64,000 bases of DNA from an uncultured Eubacteriales bacterium (GCA_902789795.1 CADAPM010000004.1:1-64000); one strand, 5' to 3'; shown: positions 46,773 through 55,900, counted from the first letter of the stretch. The notes: a model not told the origin generated them from the sequence alone. Numbers and translations: made by a program.

Positions 46773-48059
46773 TTGGTTACACTGGCGGTCGATATCGGCG
46801 CGTCCTCGGGGCGGCATATCGTGGGATGGATGGAGAACGGAGAGCTCAGGACCCGGGAGGTCTACCGCTTCCCCAACGGCGTGACGGAAAAGGAGGGGCA
46901 CCTGACCTGGAATATCGCGGCGCTGGAAAACCATGTGCGGACCGGCATTGACGAAGCGCTGAAGGAATTCCCGGATATCGCGAGCCTCTCGGTGGACACC
47001 TGGGGCGTGGACTATGTGCTCCTGAAGGGTGACGAGCCCGTGCTGCCCTGCTACGCCTACCGCGACAGCCGCACGGAAGCCGTGATCCCCGAAGTGCATG
47101 AAAAAATGCCCTTCTCCGCGCTGTACGCGGAAACGGGCATTCAGTTCCAGCCGTTCAATACGATCTATCAGCTGTATGCGGATCAGCTGGCCGGGCGGCT
47201 GGAGGGGGTCACCGATTTCCTGATGATCCCGGAATATCTGCTGTACCGGCTTTGCGGCGCAAAAGCCCATGAGTATACCAACGCCACCACCGGCGGCATG
47301 GTCAGTGCCGCCACGGGAGAATACGACCAGAAGATCATCCGCGCCCTGGGCCTGCCGGAGCATTTGTTCCAGCCCCTGAGCCAGCCGGGCACAGTGATCG
47401 GCGAATACAAGGGCGTCCGCTGCCTGCTCTGCGCCACCCACGACACGGGCAGCGCGGTCGAGGGCATCCCCATGGAGGGCGACGCCTTGTATATCTCCTC
47501 CGGCACCTGGTCCCTGCTGGGCGTCAAGACGCCCCATCCCCTGACGGACGAAATGAGCATGGCGGCCAACTACAGCAATGAGGGCGGCGTGGGCTACAAC
47601 CGCTACCAGAAGAATATCATGGGCATGTGGCTGGTGAACCGGCTGCGGGCGGAGCTCTGCCCGGACAAGCCCTGGAGCGAGATCACCGCCGAGGCGGAGG
47701 AAAAGCACTTCGACCACCTGGTGGACGCCAATGATCCCATCTTTCTGGCTCCGGAGAGCATGAAGGCGGCCTTCGACGCGAAGCTGCCCCATCCGCCCAA
47801 GTGTATGGCCGGCTATTTCCGCTGCGCCTATCGCTCCCTGGCCCAGAGCTACAAGAACGCCATCACCGAGATCGAGCGCAACACCGGCAGGACCTATGAC
47901 CGGCTGTATATCGTGGGCGGCGGCGCGAAAAACGCCTTCCTGAACCGCCTGACGGAGGAGGCTACCGGCAAGCAAGTCATCGCCCTGCCCATCGAGGCCA
48001 CCGCCATCGGCAATCTGCAGATCCAGCTGAAGGCCATGGCGAAGTCAGAGGATGCGTAA
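46773..48059 (+). CDS. rhaB: Rhamnulokinase
   Basis: A 428-residue FGGY-family kinase, which phosphorylates L-rhamnulose at C1. Seen: AVDIGASSGRHIVGWM (phosphate-1 loop), LSVDTWGVDYVLL, CYAYRDSRTE, FQPFNTIYQLYA, YISSGTWSLLGV and the adenosine motif YIVGGGAKNAFLNRL. TTG 46773 is preferred because AAGGGAG lies 8 nt upstream and the family starts just before the VDIGASSG strand; ATG 46746 is an alternative. No rhamnose isomerase or aldolase gene is adjacent, so the pathway must be completed elsewhere. The 3' end overlaps the convergent phosphoesterase gene by 15 bp. Confidence 0.92.
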   Translation: MVTLAVDIGASSGRHIVGWMENGELRTREVYRFPNGVTEKEGHLTWNIAALENHVRTGIDEALKEFPDIASLSVDTWGVDYVLLKGDEPVLPCYAYRDSRTEAVIPEVHEKMPFSALYAETGIQFQPFNTIYQLYADQLAGRLEGVTDFLMIPEYLLYRLCGAKAHEYTNATTGGMVSAATGEYDQKIIRALGLPEHLFQPLSQPGTVIGEYKGVRCLLCATHDTGSAVEGIPMEGDALYISSGTWSLLGVKTPHPLTDEMSMAANYSNEGGVGYNRYQKNIMGMWLVNRLRAELCPDKPWSEITAEAEEKHFDHLVDANDPIFLAPESMKAAFDAKLPHPPKCMAGYFRCAYRSLAQSYKNAITEIERNTGRTYDRLYIVGGGAKNAFLNRLTEEATGKQVIALPIEATAIGNLQIQLKAMAKSEDA

Positions 48060-48788
48060 GGGCAGCCACCTGAGATAATCCCCGGATACCAGGCGGTACA
48101 GGACCCCGTGATAGCTGCCGTGGATGCTGTCGGCAAAGCGGGCCTCCCCATGGGAGTGGGCGTAGATCACCTGTTCTGCGCCGTACTCCTCCGCCATGCG
48201 GGTAAAGCCGCTGTCTTTTTCCAGGAGATTGGTGGGCGGGTAATGCAGGAACATGATGAACCGCCGGTACCCGTCCTGCCGCGCTGCCTCGAAGGAGAGG
48301 CGCAGGCGGGTGAGCTCCCGGTCCACGATCTTTTTTGCGTGCTCCTCCTGCTCATGGTCCCAGCCGATCACCCGGCCCCGGCGATCCAGGTAGAAGGGCC
48401 CCTCGAAGGTGAAGCCCTTGGTGCCCACCAGGGCATAGTCCCCATAAGCGTAATAATTGTTCTGCAGGAAGTTCAGCCGCCCTTCGAACTGCGCGTTCAG
48501 GGCGGCTGTTTTTGCCGCGTCCCAGAACATGTCATGGTTGCCCCGCAGGAGGATCTTGCGCCCGGGCAGATCTATGATGTATTGAAGGTCCTGCTCGCAC
48601 TCGGCGAGCTTCCGGCCCCAGCTGTGGTCCCCGGCCAGCAGCAGGGTATCCTCCGGGCGGATCAGCTTTTGACAGTTCTTAAGGAAGACCTGCTCATGAT
48701 CCCGCCACAGGGGGGAGGTCTTTTGATCCCTGGCCTTCAGCTCGGCCTGAAAGTGCAGGTGCAGATCGCCGATGGCGTACAGGCTCAT
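48045..48788 (-). CDS. Metallophosphoesterase
   Basis: A 247-residue calcineurin-like phosphoesterase. Metal ligands appear in order: AIGDLHLHF (DxH), LLLAGDHSWG (GDxxW), LLRGNHDMFW (GNHD), FLHYPP and YAHSHG (GHxH-like). The metal-binding set is complete, so it is likely active; substrate unknown. It starts 4 nt inside the end of the Nudix-GNAT gene and is translated with it. Confidence 0.88.
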   Translation of the reverse strand: MSLYAIGDLHLHFQAELKARDQKTSPLWRDHEQVFLKNCQKLIRPEDTLLLAGDHSWGRKLAECEQDLQYIIDLPGRKILLRGNHDMFWDAAKTAALNAQFEGRLNFLQNNYYAYGDYALVGTKGFTFEGPFYLDRRGRVIGWDHEQEEHAKKIVDRELTRLRLSFEAARQDGYRRFIMFLHYPPTNLLEKDSGFTRMAEEYGAEQVIYAHSHGEARFADSIHGSYHGVLYRLVSGDYLRWLPLRIL

Positions 48789-50119
48789 GGGCGCGCAGCT
48801 TCCTTCTGAGAGATGTCGTAGGCGAACCGGGGGTCGTTGTCCTCCTCCACGTGGATGACGCCGCGCCGGGCGAAGCCCAGCTTGTTGAGCAGCCCCTGCA
48901 TGACCGTATTGTCCGGGTGGGTGTCGATGCGGAGATACCCCGCCTGGGAAAGGGCCCAGCTGAGGATGGCCGCGCCCACGCCCGGCCTGAGCCCGGCGGA
49001 GGCGGCGCGGTGCACGACGCCGTAGGGGCGGTCAAAGGCCCAGGCGCCCTCCTCGATGTTCCGGTAGCCCGGCTCCGCGTCCCGGCAGAAATCGTAATAG
49101 AAGGTGCCCTGGATATTGCCGTCCGCGATGCAGACATAGCACTTCCCGCGCTCGATGTCCCGGGCGATCAGGCTTTCCGGCGGCCAATGGCTCTGGCCCC
49201 ACTGGCGCGGGTTGCCGTGCTCCGCCATGAAGGCGCGGGCGCGCTCGTAGATCTGCATCAGCCGGGGCAGCTCCTCTGCCCGGGCGTGGCGGAAGATGTA
49301 GCCCCTTTCCGGCGGGAAGGGGTCAAAGCCGTCCCGGAACCGGGAGATCAGGTGAAAGGTCAGGGACGCGCTGTCGCTGAGCTCGCCGATCTCCTCGCGC
49401 CTGAGCCAGTAGGCGTCCTTGAGCTCGCTGTGGTCCACGCGGATCTCCCCGTCCTCCACCTCGCAGTAGTAGCCTAAGAGCAGGTCGTGCTCGAAGCCCC
49501 AGGGCTGAGCGCCTGCGTACCGCGTGCGGGTGACCTTCAGGCCCACCTCCTCCATGACCTCCCGGCGGACCGTGTCCTCCGGGGTCTCGCCGATCTCGCA
49601 GAAGCCGGCCAGCAGGGCCATGCCGCCGTAGGGGCGGCCGGAGTAGTGGGAGACCAGGATGCGGCCGCGGTGCACGACGCCGATGATCACCGCCGGGGCG
49701 ATGGTGGGGTAGACGGTGTTGCCGCAGGCGGGGCAAAAAAGGGCGCGCTCGGTCTGGGAGGGCTGCATGGCCGCGCCGCAGCAGCCGCAATGGCGGTTAT
49801 GGGTATACCAGTAGTGCAGGTGCATGCCCGTCACGGCCGCGAAGGCCCGGGCCTGGGGCTGGGCCACGCGCAATAAGCGCCGGTCCGCCAGCTCCCATTG
49901 GGGGTCTGGCTCGGCGTCCGCCAGGTAATAGTCCTCCCCGGCCATTTTGAACAGGTAGGTCAGCGTTTTTCCGGTGAAATCCTGCGCCTTGGGGAAGCTC
50001 AGCGGATCCCTGCCGGTGGTGGCGACCATGCCCTTTTGATAGCACAGGACGGGGTCCGCAGGGCGCGGGGATTTGACGGCAAAACTGTTGTCGAACACCG
50101 ATCCGACGTCTTGAAGCAT
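48785..50119 (-). CDS. NudC-like Nudix hydrolase fused to a GNAT acetyltransferase
   Basis: A 444-residue fusion. Residues about 1-110 are a NADH-pyrophosphatase-like N-domain. A four-Cys zinc ribbon follows (CGCCGAAM, then FCPACGNTVYP), then a Nudix box at about 175-200 (GFCEIGE, REVMEEVG) and the NudC-type AQPWGF variant of SQPWPFP. Residues about 290-440 are a GNAT domain (GVVHRAASAGLRPGVGAAILSWA). The first half would hydrolyse NAD(H) or decap NAD-RNA; the second acetylates an unknown target. ATG 50119 after GGGAGG is chosen over an upstream extension that would cross the divergent promoter. Confidence 0.85.
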   Translation of the reverse strand: MLQDVGSVFDNSFAVKSPRPADPVLCYQKGMVATTGRDPLSFPKAQDFTGKTLTYLFKMAGEDYYLADAEPDPQWELADRRLLRVAQPQARAFAAVTGMHLHYWYTHNRHCGCCGAAMQPSQTERALFCPACGNTVYPTIAPAVIIGVVHRGRILVSHYSGRPYGGMALLAGFCEIGETPEDTVRREVMEEVGLKVTRTRYAGAQPWGFEHDLLLGYYCEVEDGEIRVDHSELKDAYWLRREEIGELSDSASLTFHLISRFRDGFDPFPPERGYIFRHARAEELPRLMQIYERARAFMAEHGNPRQWGQSHWPPESLIARDIERGKCYVCIADGNIQGTFYYDFCRDAEPGYRNIEEGAWAFDRPYGVVHRAASAGLRPGVGAAILSWALSQAGYLRIDTHPDNTVMQGLLNKLGFARRGVIHVEEDNDPRFAYDISQKEAARP

Positions 50120-50145
50120 ATGGCTAATTTCCTCCCAGAAATGAC

Positions 50146-50174
50146 TTGCAATTTGGCGGACTATCATGTATAAT
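50146..50174 (+). promoter_or_regulatory. SigA-type promoter of the DUF4332 gene
   Basis: TTGCAA, 17-bp spacer, TATAAT, 55 bp before the start codon, in the gap to the divergent Nudix-GNAT gene. Confidence 0.8.
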
Positions 50175-50228
50175 GAGGATGTCCCTATAAGGAGATTAAT
50201 TTGTGATCGATATGAAAGGATGAACGTT

Positions 50229-50633
50229 ATGAAGAAGATCCAACAGATCGAAGGCATCGGCGAGGTCTACCAGGCCAAGCTGAATGAGCTGGGAATCATT
50301 TCTGTGGAGCAGTTCCTGGACACCTGCAAAACCAAGAAGGGTCGCAAGGAGCTGGCAGAAAAGGCCGGGATCTCCGAAGACCTGATCCTCACCTGGACCA
50401 ACCATGCGGATCTGTTCCGCATCAAGGGCGTCGCGGGCCAGTACTCCGAGCTGCTGGAAGCCGCCGGCGTTGACACCGTGAAGGAGCTGGCCCAGCGCAA
50501 TCCCGAAAACCTGACCACGGCCATGGAAAAGGTCAATGAGGAAAAGCACCTCGTGCGCAGCGTGCCCTACCTCAAGATGGTCAAAAAGTGGGTAGCCCAG
50601 GCCAAGGAACTGCCCAGGGTCGTAGAATACTGA
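50229..50633 (+). CDS. DUF4332 helix-hairpin-helix protein
   Basis: A 134-residue cytosolic protein with two HhH-like units: IQQIEGIGEVYQAKLNELGI at the N-terminus and LFRIKGVAGQYSELLEAAGVDTVKELA in the middle. This is the DUF4332 layout. HhH repeats usually bind DNA backbone or proteins; no role is established. ATG 50229 after AAAGGA; ATG 50220 is also in frame. Single-gene transcript with its own promoter and a strong terminator. Confidence 0.85.
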   Translation: MKKIQQIEGIGEVYQAKLNELGIISVEQFLDTCKTKKGRKELAEKAGISEDLILTWTNHADLFRIKGVAGQYSELLEAAGVDTVKELAQRNPENLTTAMEKVNEEKHLVRSVPYLKMVKKWVAQAKELPRVVEY

Positions 50634-50660
50634 TCACAGACATTCCGAGAAACCTCTCCC

Positions 50661-50693
50661 GGCGGCGCGAGCGATCGCGCCGCCTAAGTTTTT
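50661..50693 (+). terminator. Rho-independent terminator
   Basis: GGCGGCGCGA-GCGA-TCGCGCCGCC is a 10-bp perfect GC-rich stem with a tetraloop, followed by TAAGTTTTT. Confidence 0.9.
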
Positions 50694-50703
50694 GAAAACG
50701 AAA

Positions 50704-50784
50704 ATGCCGTCCCGCTGCGGGTGAAGGAAACGGTTGATCCCGCAAACACTTCGCCCCACAGTATTATAATACAGGACGGCGTAT
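50704..50784. other. Structured non-coding segment
   Basis: AAATGCCGTCC and GGACGGCGTATTT can pair across a loop that contains a CCCGC-TG-CGGG hairpin and the perfect 12-bp palindrome GTATTATAATAC. It lies between the DUF4332 terminator and the end of the WG-repeat gene, downstream of both genes. It may be a transcript-end structure for the minus-strand operon or a small RNA. No homologous copy in the window. Confidence 0.4.
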
Positions 50785-50803
50785 TTCGCCAATAGGGAGA
50801 TTT

Positions 50804-52267
50804 TCAGAACGTCCGGTTGCCCTGCTCGTCCAGAATGGTCAGATATCCGTTTTTGCTCAAAATGAAGTAGCCTCCCTGGAAATATCCGTCATCATATTCA
50901 CACGGGATGATGACGTGACCCTGATGATCCAGATATCCGGTTTTATACTGGCCGGATTCATCCCGCCGGGTGACTTCGGTATACTTGTCGCCTGTCAGCT
51001 GAAACAGGATGTCCCATTGCGCAGGTGAAAGTATCTCGCCGCTGATATGGACAAGCCCGTATTTGACTGTGTTTTCGCTCATGGCACGTATCGGCTCCTG
51101 GTAATGATTGGCAAAGGAAAACGCGCCATCGCCGAGGTATTTCAGATAACAGTATTCACAGGGCAGGGCCAGCTGACCGTCCTGCGTGAGTACGCCTTCG
51201 TTGGTTTCCGCTTTCACGACGGCATAACCGTCCGGACAGAGCCCTACCCACTCCCATTTGCAGGGAGTGATGAGTTCTCCTGATGGATCAATGATGCCGT
51301 ATTTTCTGTCCTTTTTGACGACAGCGCGCCCTTCGAAAAAGCATTCCGCTTCCTCCCATTGACAGGGCAATACCAGCTGACCATTCTGGTCGGCATATCC
51401 CCATCGGCCATGGGCATCCATGACCGGGATCTTCCCTTCACGGTAGGTCCCTTCTACTGTACAGTTTTCAGGCAATTCTGCGATGGTATGGCCCTGTCGA
51501 TCGATCAGAAGATACTGCCCGCCGTTTTCGGGCAGAACCGCGGCCAGGCCGTCGCTGAAGGGGAATGCTTTGATATATTGGGCCGGAATGATCCATTCAC
51601 CCTGATTATTCAGATAGCCATATTTTCCGCCGTCTTGGACCAGCAGTATGTCTGCGTTAAGATACTTTCTCTCATTCAGGCGAGCAGAGTAATAATATGA
51701 CAACCCTTCGACGTGGTCGACTGTGACCACTTCTTCACCCGTGGCGCGGTACAGGGTATCTTTTCCGTCATGACTCAGGATAAACAGGCCGCAATCGGCT
51801 TCCGGAGTTCTGGCCAGTGTTTCGTCAAAGCCGTCAAAAAAGGTGTGCTGTAGAGTGTATGAAACCAGTATTTCTCCGGAACGATTGATCAGCATTTCCT
51901 GACCGTCACGCTTGGCAATGGCCGCTCCGTGGTAAAAGTCATCGATAAAGTCCCATTCAAACGGGATCACTACCTGCCCCTTTTCATCGATGCATCCGGC
52001 GCGGCCGTTTTTTCGTACTGATACCAATCCATCGCTGAAGTATCGGCTGGATATTTCGTAGGGTTCATCCGAGAGCCGGTTTCCAAAAGGATCAATGATA
52101 AAGCCGCGCATGCCGTTTTCATCTTCGCTGACCGATATCCATGTAAATCCATTGATGATCGGCCCAAAGTCGATGCAGCGATGCGCCTCATCCTCCAGGG
52201 TTTCGGCAACGGCTGACAGGTCTGTAAGCAGACAGAAAAGCAGCAGGATACACAATGCCTTTTTCAT
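50804..52267 (-). CDS. Exported WG-repeat protein
   Basis: A 487-residue protein with a signal peptide (MKKALCILLLFCLLTDLSAVAE) and about eight to ten WG repeats of the G.I...G....P..WD...F form (for example GCIDEKGQVVIPFEWDFID, WGYADQNGQLVLPCQWEEAECF). WG repeats form extended beta structures of unknown ligand, on surface proteins of many Bacillota. ATG 52267 follows GGAGG by 9 nt. Last gene of the operon running from 55838. Confidence 0.85.
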   Translation of the reverse strand: MKKALCILLLFCLLTDLSAVAETLEDEAHRCIDFGPIINGFTWISVSEDENGMRGFIIDPFGNRLSDEPYEISSRYFSDGLVSVRKNGRAGCIDEKGQVVIPFEWDFIDDFYHGAAIAKRDGQEMLINRSGEILVSYTLQHTFFDGFDETLARTPEADCGLFILSHDGKDTLYRATGEEVVTVDHVEGLSYYYSARLNERKYLNADILLVQDGGKYGYLNNQGEWIIPAQYIKAFPFSDGLAAVLPENGGQYLLIDRQGHTIAELPENCTVEGTYREGKIPVMDAHGRWGYADQNGQLVLPCQWEEAECFFEGRAVVKKDRKYGIIDPSGELITPCKWEWVGLCPDGYAVVKAETNEGVLTQDGQLALPCEYCYLKYLGDGAFSFANHYQEPIRAMSENTVKYGLVHISGEILSPAQWDILFQLTGDKYTEVTRRDESGQYKTGYLDHQGHVIIPCEYDDGYFQGGYFILSKNGYLTILDEQGNRTF

Positions 52268-52284
52268 TTGGTGATACCTCCGGA

Positions 52285-52887
52285 TCATGCGTGATTTATG
52301 TATATGTTCCGCCGGAATAAAAGGGGCGGCAGGAGGCGCCTGTAGATGGCCTCGTATCCGGCGCGGCAGGCTTCCTGCGCGTGCGTACCGTGGACGGGCA
52401 CCTCCAGGATGCTGAAATCGACGTGGAACACATTGGCGGTGACCCCGGTATCCACCAGGCCGTTCCGGGCGTAAAAGGCTGCCCGGCGCAGGCGGTGTTC
52501 CCGCTCTGACCCTTCCGCGAAGGCGGGATCGTCGATCTCCAGGAGCACCATCTCCGCTTCGGGCAGGACATCCCGGCCCAGGGCCTGCAGAAAGGCGCTG
52601 CCGACGCCCCGGTCGCGCCGGGCCTCGTCCACCGCCAGGTAGTCGAACAGCCAGATGGTCTGGCCCTTCTCCCGGATGGTCACAAAGAAGGCGTAGGCCG
52701 CGATGGCGCCGCCCTCCAGGCCGCCGTAGCAGCGGTATTCGCCGCGCTTTACAGCACGCTCGATCATGGTGAGGGGCTTGAGCTCGTCGGCGGGAAAGTC
52801 GTGCACCATCCGCTCCTTGTAGAGGGTGCGGATCTCCGGGAGGGTCAGGAGCCGGATCGTCAGTTGGATAGGTTCTTGTGCGGTCAT
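52285..52887 (-). CDS. GNAT-family acetyltransferase
   Basis: A 200-residue GNAT protein. WLFDYLAVDEARRDRGVGSAFLQAL is the beta4-alpha3 acetyl-CoA loop (R-x-x-G-x-G/A), preceded by GGAIAAYAFFV and followed by VLLEIDDPAFAEG. Substrate unknown. ATG 52887 overlaps the stop of the binding-protein gene by 4 nt. Confidence 0.8.
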   Translation of the reverse strand: MTAQEPIQLTIRLLTLPEIRTLYKERMVHDFPADELKPLTMIERAVKRGEYRCYGGLEGGAIAAYAFFVTIREKGQTIWLFDYLAVDEARRDRGVGSAFLQALGRDVLPEAEMVLLEIDDPAFAEGSEREHRLRRAAFYARNGLVDTGVTANVFHVDFSILEVPVHGTHAQEACRAGYEAIYRRLLPPLLFRRNIYINHA

Positions 52888-54158
52888 GGTTCGTCCTTTT
52901 CGTTCAGGGGTGTGTAGCCAGTCTTTTCGATCAGCGCCTGGCCCTGGGGCCCGCGGATCCAATCGACCAATGCGCGGGTGTTCTCATCGGCGTCGCTGCG
53001 GGTGACGGCGTAGAAGCTGGAGGCCAGGGGATAGGTGCCGTTCTCGATGTTCTCCACGGTGGGCTCAATGCCGTTCACGGCCAGCAGCTTCACATCGAAG
53101 TTCTTCATCAGCGCGGTGCAGTAGAAGCGGAAGGAATAGCCGATGGCGTTCTTATGGTTCTGGTAGGCGGACACCCGCTCCACGATGCCGCCCATGTCGG
53201 CCACGACGTTCTGCTTTTCGGCGGGCATCAGCGGCGTATCCCGCATGACGAAGCGCTCAAGGGCCGTCTGGCTGCCGCTGCCCTCGTCCCGCTGGAAGGC
53301 CCGGATGCTCCCGAGGCCCTGTACGCCCAGCTGATCCCACCGGGTGGTCTCTCCGGCATAGATCTTGCGGATCTCGTCCAGCGTCAGGCTAGTGACGGGA
53401 TTGTCCGGATGCACGAAGAAGACGAAGGCCTCCCGGCCGATGGGGGTATAGTTGAGTTCTACGCCCTTTTCCCGGGCATAGGCTTCCTGCTCCTCGCTGG
53501 GTCCGGCCACGAAGATGATATCACAATTTCCGTCCACGATGCGCCGGTATGCGCTGCCTGTGGTGCTGCATGTGATGGTGTTCTCAAAATCCACGGCATT
53601 CATGTCCTTCATGGAATCCGGGTAAACTGCCTGGACGAAGGCGGCGTAGACGGGGTACAGGGCCGTCGCGCCGTCCATTCGGGGCAGGGCGTCCCCATCG
53701 TGGAAGTGCAGTGTCGCTTCCTCATCCAGCTTCTTGACCAGGCTGCCCTCCGTGAAGGGCCTGTAGGTCCGGTAATCGAAGTGCTCCCGCAGGGTGATGC
53801 TGCGCAGGTACTGATCATGCCGAAAGCTGGCCCAGTAGCCGCCCATGACGAGCACGGCACAGATACACAGGGCCAGAAAGCGCTTTCCTGTCAGCCACTG
53901 GGCCATCAGGCTGACGAGCAGCCCTTCTGCCAGCAGCCCCAGCAGGATCAGGCAGAGCTTGGTATACCAGTGGGCTTCAAAGGCGCACAGAAGGAGTACG
54001 AAGACACCGATGAAGAAGGCGTCCGCGAGGGCGAGACCGAGGATCGGCCACTTCAGCCGGGAATCCCGCAGCCGGGGGATGCCCCGCTGTTTTTCCCTGT
54101 GCCGGTCGAACGTGAGGGTTATATTCCCGATGATCAAAGCGATGATTATAAAAAACAT
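52884..54158 (-). CDS. Membrane-anchored PstS-like solute-binding protein
   Basis: A 424-residue protein with four N-terminal membrane segments (about 1-17, 37-60, 68-89, 94-109) and an extracellular type II periplasmic-binding domain (about 125-420). LPRMDGATALYPVYAAF is the phosphate-loop-like start, ITCSTTGSAYRRIVDG and QRDEGSGSQTALERF resemble PstS ligand loops, and DEIRKIYAGETTRWDQLG is the PstS-family motif. No ABC permease is adjacent, so it may be a sensor rather than a transporter part. ATG 54158 after GAGGTAAG. Confidence 0.8.
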   Translation of the reverse strand: MFFIIIALIIGNITLTFDRHREKQRGIPRLRDSRLKWPILGLALADAFFIGVFVLLLCAFEAHWYTKLCLILLGLLAEGLLVSLMAQWLTGKRFLALCICAVLVMGGYWASFRHDQYLRSITLREHFDYRTYRPFTEGSLVKKLDEEATLHFHDGDALPRMDGATALYPVYAAFVQAVYPDSMKDMNAVDFENTITCSTTGSAYRRIVDGNCDIIFVAGPSEEQEAYAREKGVELNYTPIGREAFVFFVHPDNPVTSLTLDEIRKIYAGETTRWDQLGVQGLGSIRAFQRDEGSGSQTALERFVMRDTPLMPAEKQNVVADMGGIVERVSAYQNHKNAIGYSFRFYCTALMKNFDVKLLAVNGIEPTVENIENGTYPLASSFYAVTRSDADENTRALVDWIRGPQGQALIEKTGYTPLNEKDEP

Positions 54159-54179
54159 TTGGCTTACCTCACGTTCAAA

Positions 54180-55838
54180 TCAATTTTCCGGCATCAGCCT
54201 TTCCGGCGCGCCGCAGATACGGCAGCACAGCAGTACGCGGAAGGCTGGGTCATCGAGCTCGCTATAGTGGAAGACGCCTGATAGCGGGCGGTATTTGGAG
54301 TTCACTGAGGGACAGTCGGGATCTGCGTGGTAAAGCCTGCCGCCTTCGGGATTATAGTAGAGGGGCATATCAGGGTCAGTTTCCGGTACGCCGCTTTTCT
54401 TGGCGGCCATGACCTGAAGGTATCTCTCAGCGGCATTAGTCAGTTCGTCAAAGTACAGTCCCGTCAGCTGGTCGTGCATGCGGTATGTCCACATGCTGTC
54501 TTCGGAGGGAACCCAATAATCATTGAAGGCGAATCCCCCGTCCGCGGCTTTAGCTGTCCATGTCTGTCCGTCCGTGAAATCGGTGAGCCACCAGTCGCTG
54601 TCCCTGTATTCAAAGGTCAGGAAATAATGGTCGGACTCATTGGCTTCTTCCTGATCCGCTCCTTCCGGCAGACCGACCGGGTAACTCATCAGGATGTGGA
54701 CGTCACTGGCATGGTACTCGTCCAGGACCGTAAAGGCCGGAAGGGTGTTTGAGAGGAAGGTCTGCCCGTCCTGCATAGTGACGCGGAGGAAAGTAAGGCC
54801 GTTCTCGTTCTGGATGATCTCCGGCTTCCGGGCCGGGAATGCATCGGAAGTGTACAGCACGGCCCAGTCCCGGGTGTTGGCAGACCAGATCCGGCTGTTG
54901 TACTGGGCTTGCGTCTCCTGGGCACAGTCCGGGTTCAACAGTACCGGCTCTGACCAGAGGAACGCGCCGTACCCGATCCATTCAACGGAGGCGGGGACGG
55001 TGATAGCCTTTGCCTTGATCTCGGTGAAGGCGAAGGCACCGATCCGTTTGATCCCTTCGTTGAGGACGATACTGGTGGCAGAATTGCAGTACAAGGCATA
55101 GTCGGCGAGCTCGACCACGCTGCCGGACACGATGATCTGTTCCAGGCTCACGCAGTCATAAGCGTTGGAGCTGCCGATGTATTCGACGCTGTCAGGGAAT
55201 TCGAGCACCTTCTGCCAGTAGCTGTAATTCAAGAGCGCCGCGTCCTCGATGCGCCGGACGCGGGGCAGGGGCTGTTTCCGGGCAGAGGGGGCGCAATAGA
55301 ACAGGCTTTCAGTCCGGCGGTCGATCAGGAAGCCGTCCTCAATGCTGTAGTATTCGTTTCCGTTCGGGAACTCGATCTCGGCATGGGCGCCGATGAAGCA
55401 GGGAGCGGTGCTGATCTCCGTCAGGGTGGAGGGCAGGAAGATGACCGGTACGTCGTTTGCTTCCAGAAAGGCGCCTTCCAGCAGTGTGGTGACGCCTTCC
55501 GGGATGACGATGCGCTCCACGGCTTCCCCGTTATACTTCTTTTGCCAGCCGTCCGGACTTTTATAGGTGTTCCAGCTGTCGAAGGCGCCCCGGCCAATGG
55601 CGGTCAGCGGATGGCCGTCCAGCATGGAGGGAACTTCGATCACGGCGGGCTGCTCCGCCCCCTCCGGGAGCCAGTAATCCGTCAGGATGGCGCCGCCGTT
55701 CTCATCCAATTCATAGCAGAAGTGCTCCTCCCGGTCATTGATGACCTGGAGCGGCGCGGTGAAAAAGGCCTCCGGTTCCGCTGAAGCGGCAGCGAAGCAG
55801 CATAAGACGATAAGAAGGGCAGGTAATATGCGTTTCAT
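54180..55838 (-). CDS. Exported BspA-type leucine-rich repeat protein
   Basis: A 552-residue protein with a signal peptide (MKRILPALLIVLCCFAAASA) and LRR_5 repeats at about 60-290 (GEAVERIVIPEGVTTLLEGAF, LNEGIKRIGAFAFTEIKAKAITVP, outlined). The C-terminus (about 500-552) has a possible metal site: YHADPDCPSV, then LLCCRICGAPERL (His/Cys pattern). First gene of a four-gene operon (LRR, binding protein, GNAT, WG) whose products are mostly envelope-located. Confidence 0.8.
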   Translation of the reverse strand: MKRILPALLIVLCCFAAASAEPEAFFTAPLQVINDREEHFCYELDENGGAILTDYWLPEGAEQPAVIEVPSMLDGHPLTAIGRGAFDSWNTYKSPDGWQKKYNGEAVERIVIPEGVTTLLEGAFLEANDVPVIFLPSTLTEISTAPCFIGAHAEIEFPNGNEYYSIEDGFLIDRRTESLFYCAPSARKQPLPRVRRIEDAALLNYSYWQKVLEFPDSVEYIGSSNAYDCVSLEQIIVSGSVVELADYALYCNSATSIVLNEGIKRIGAFAFTEIKAKAITVPASVEWIGYGAFLWSEPVLLNPDCAQETQAQYNSRIWSANTRDWAVLYTSDAFPARKPEIIQNENGLTFLRVTMQDGQTFLSNTLPAFTVLDEYHASDVHILMSYPVGLPEGADQEEANESDHYFLTFEYRDSDWWLTDFTDGQTWTAKAADGGFAFNDYWVPSEDSMWTYRMHDQLTGLYFDELTNAAERYLQVMAAKKSGVPETDPDMPLYYNPEGGRLYHADPDCPSVNSKYRPLSGVFHYSELDDPAFRVLLCCRICGAPERLMPEN

Positions 55839-55900
55839 ATGTCCGTCCGCCTCCCGATTGATCATTCATCTTCATTCTATCTGTTGGTCCAAACAAAGTC

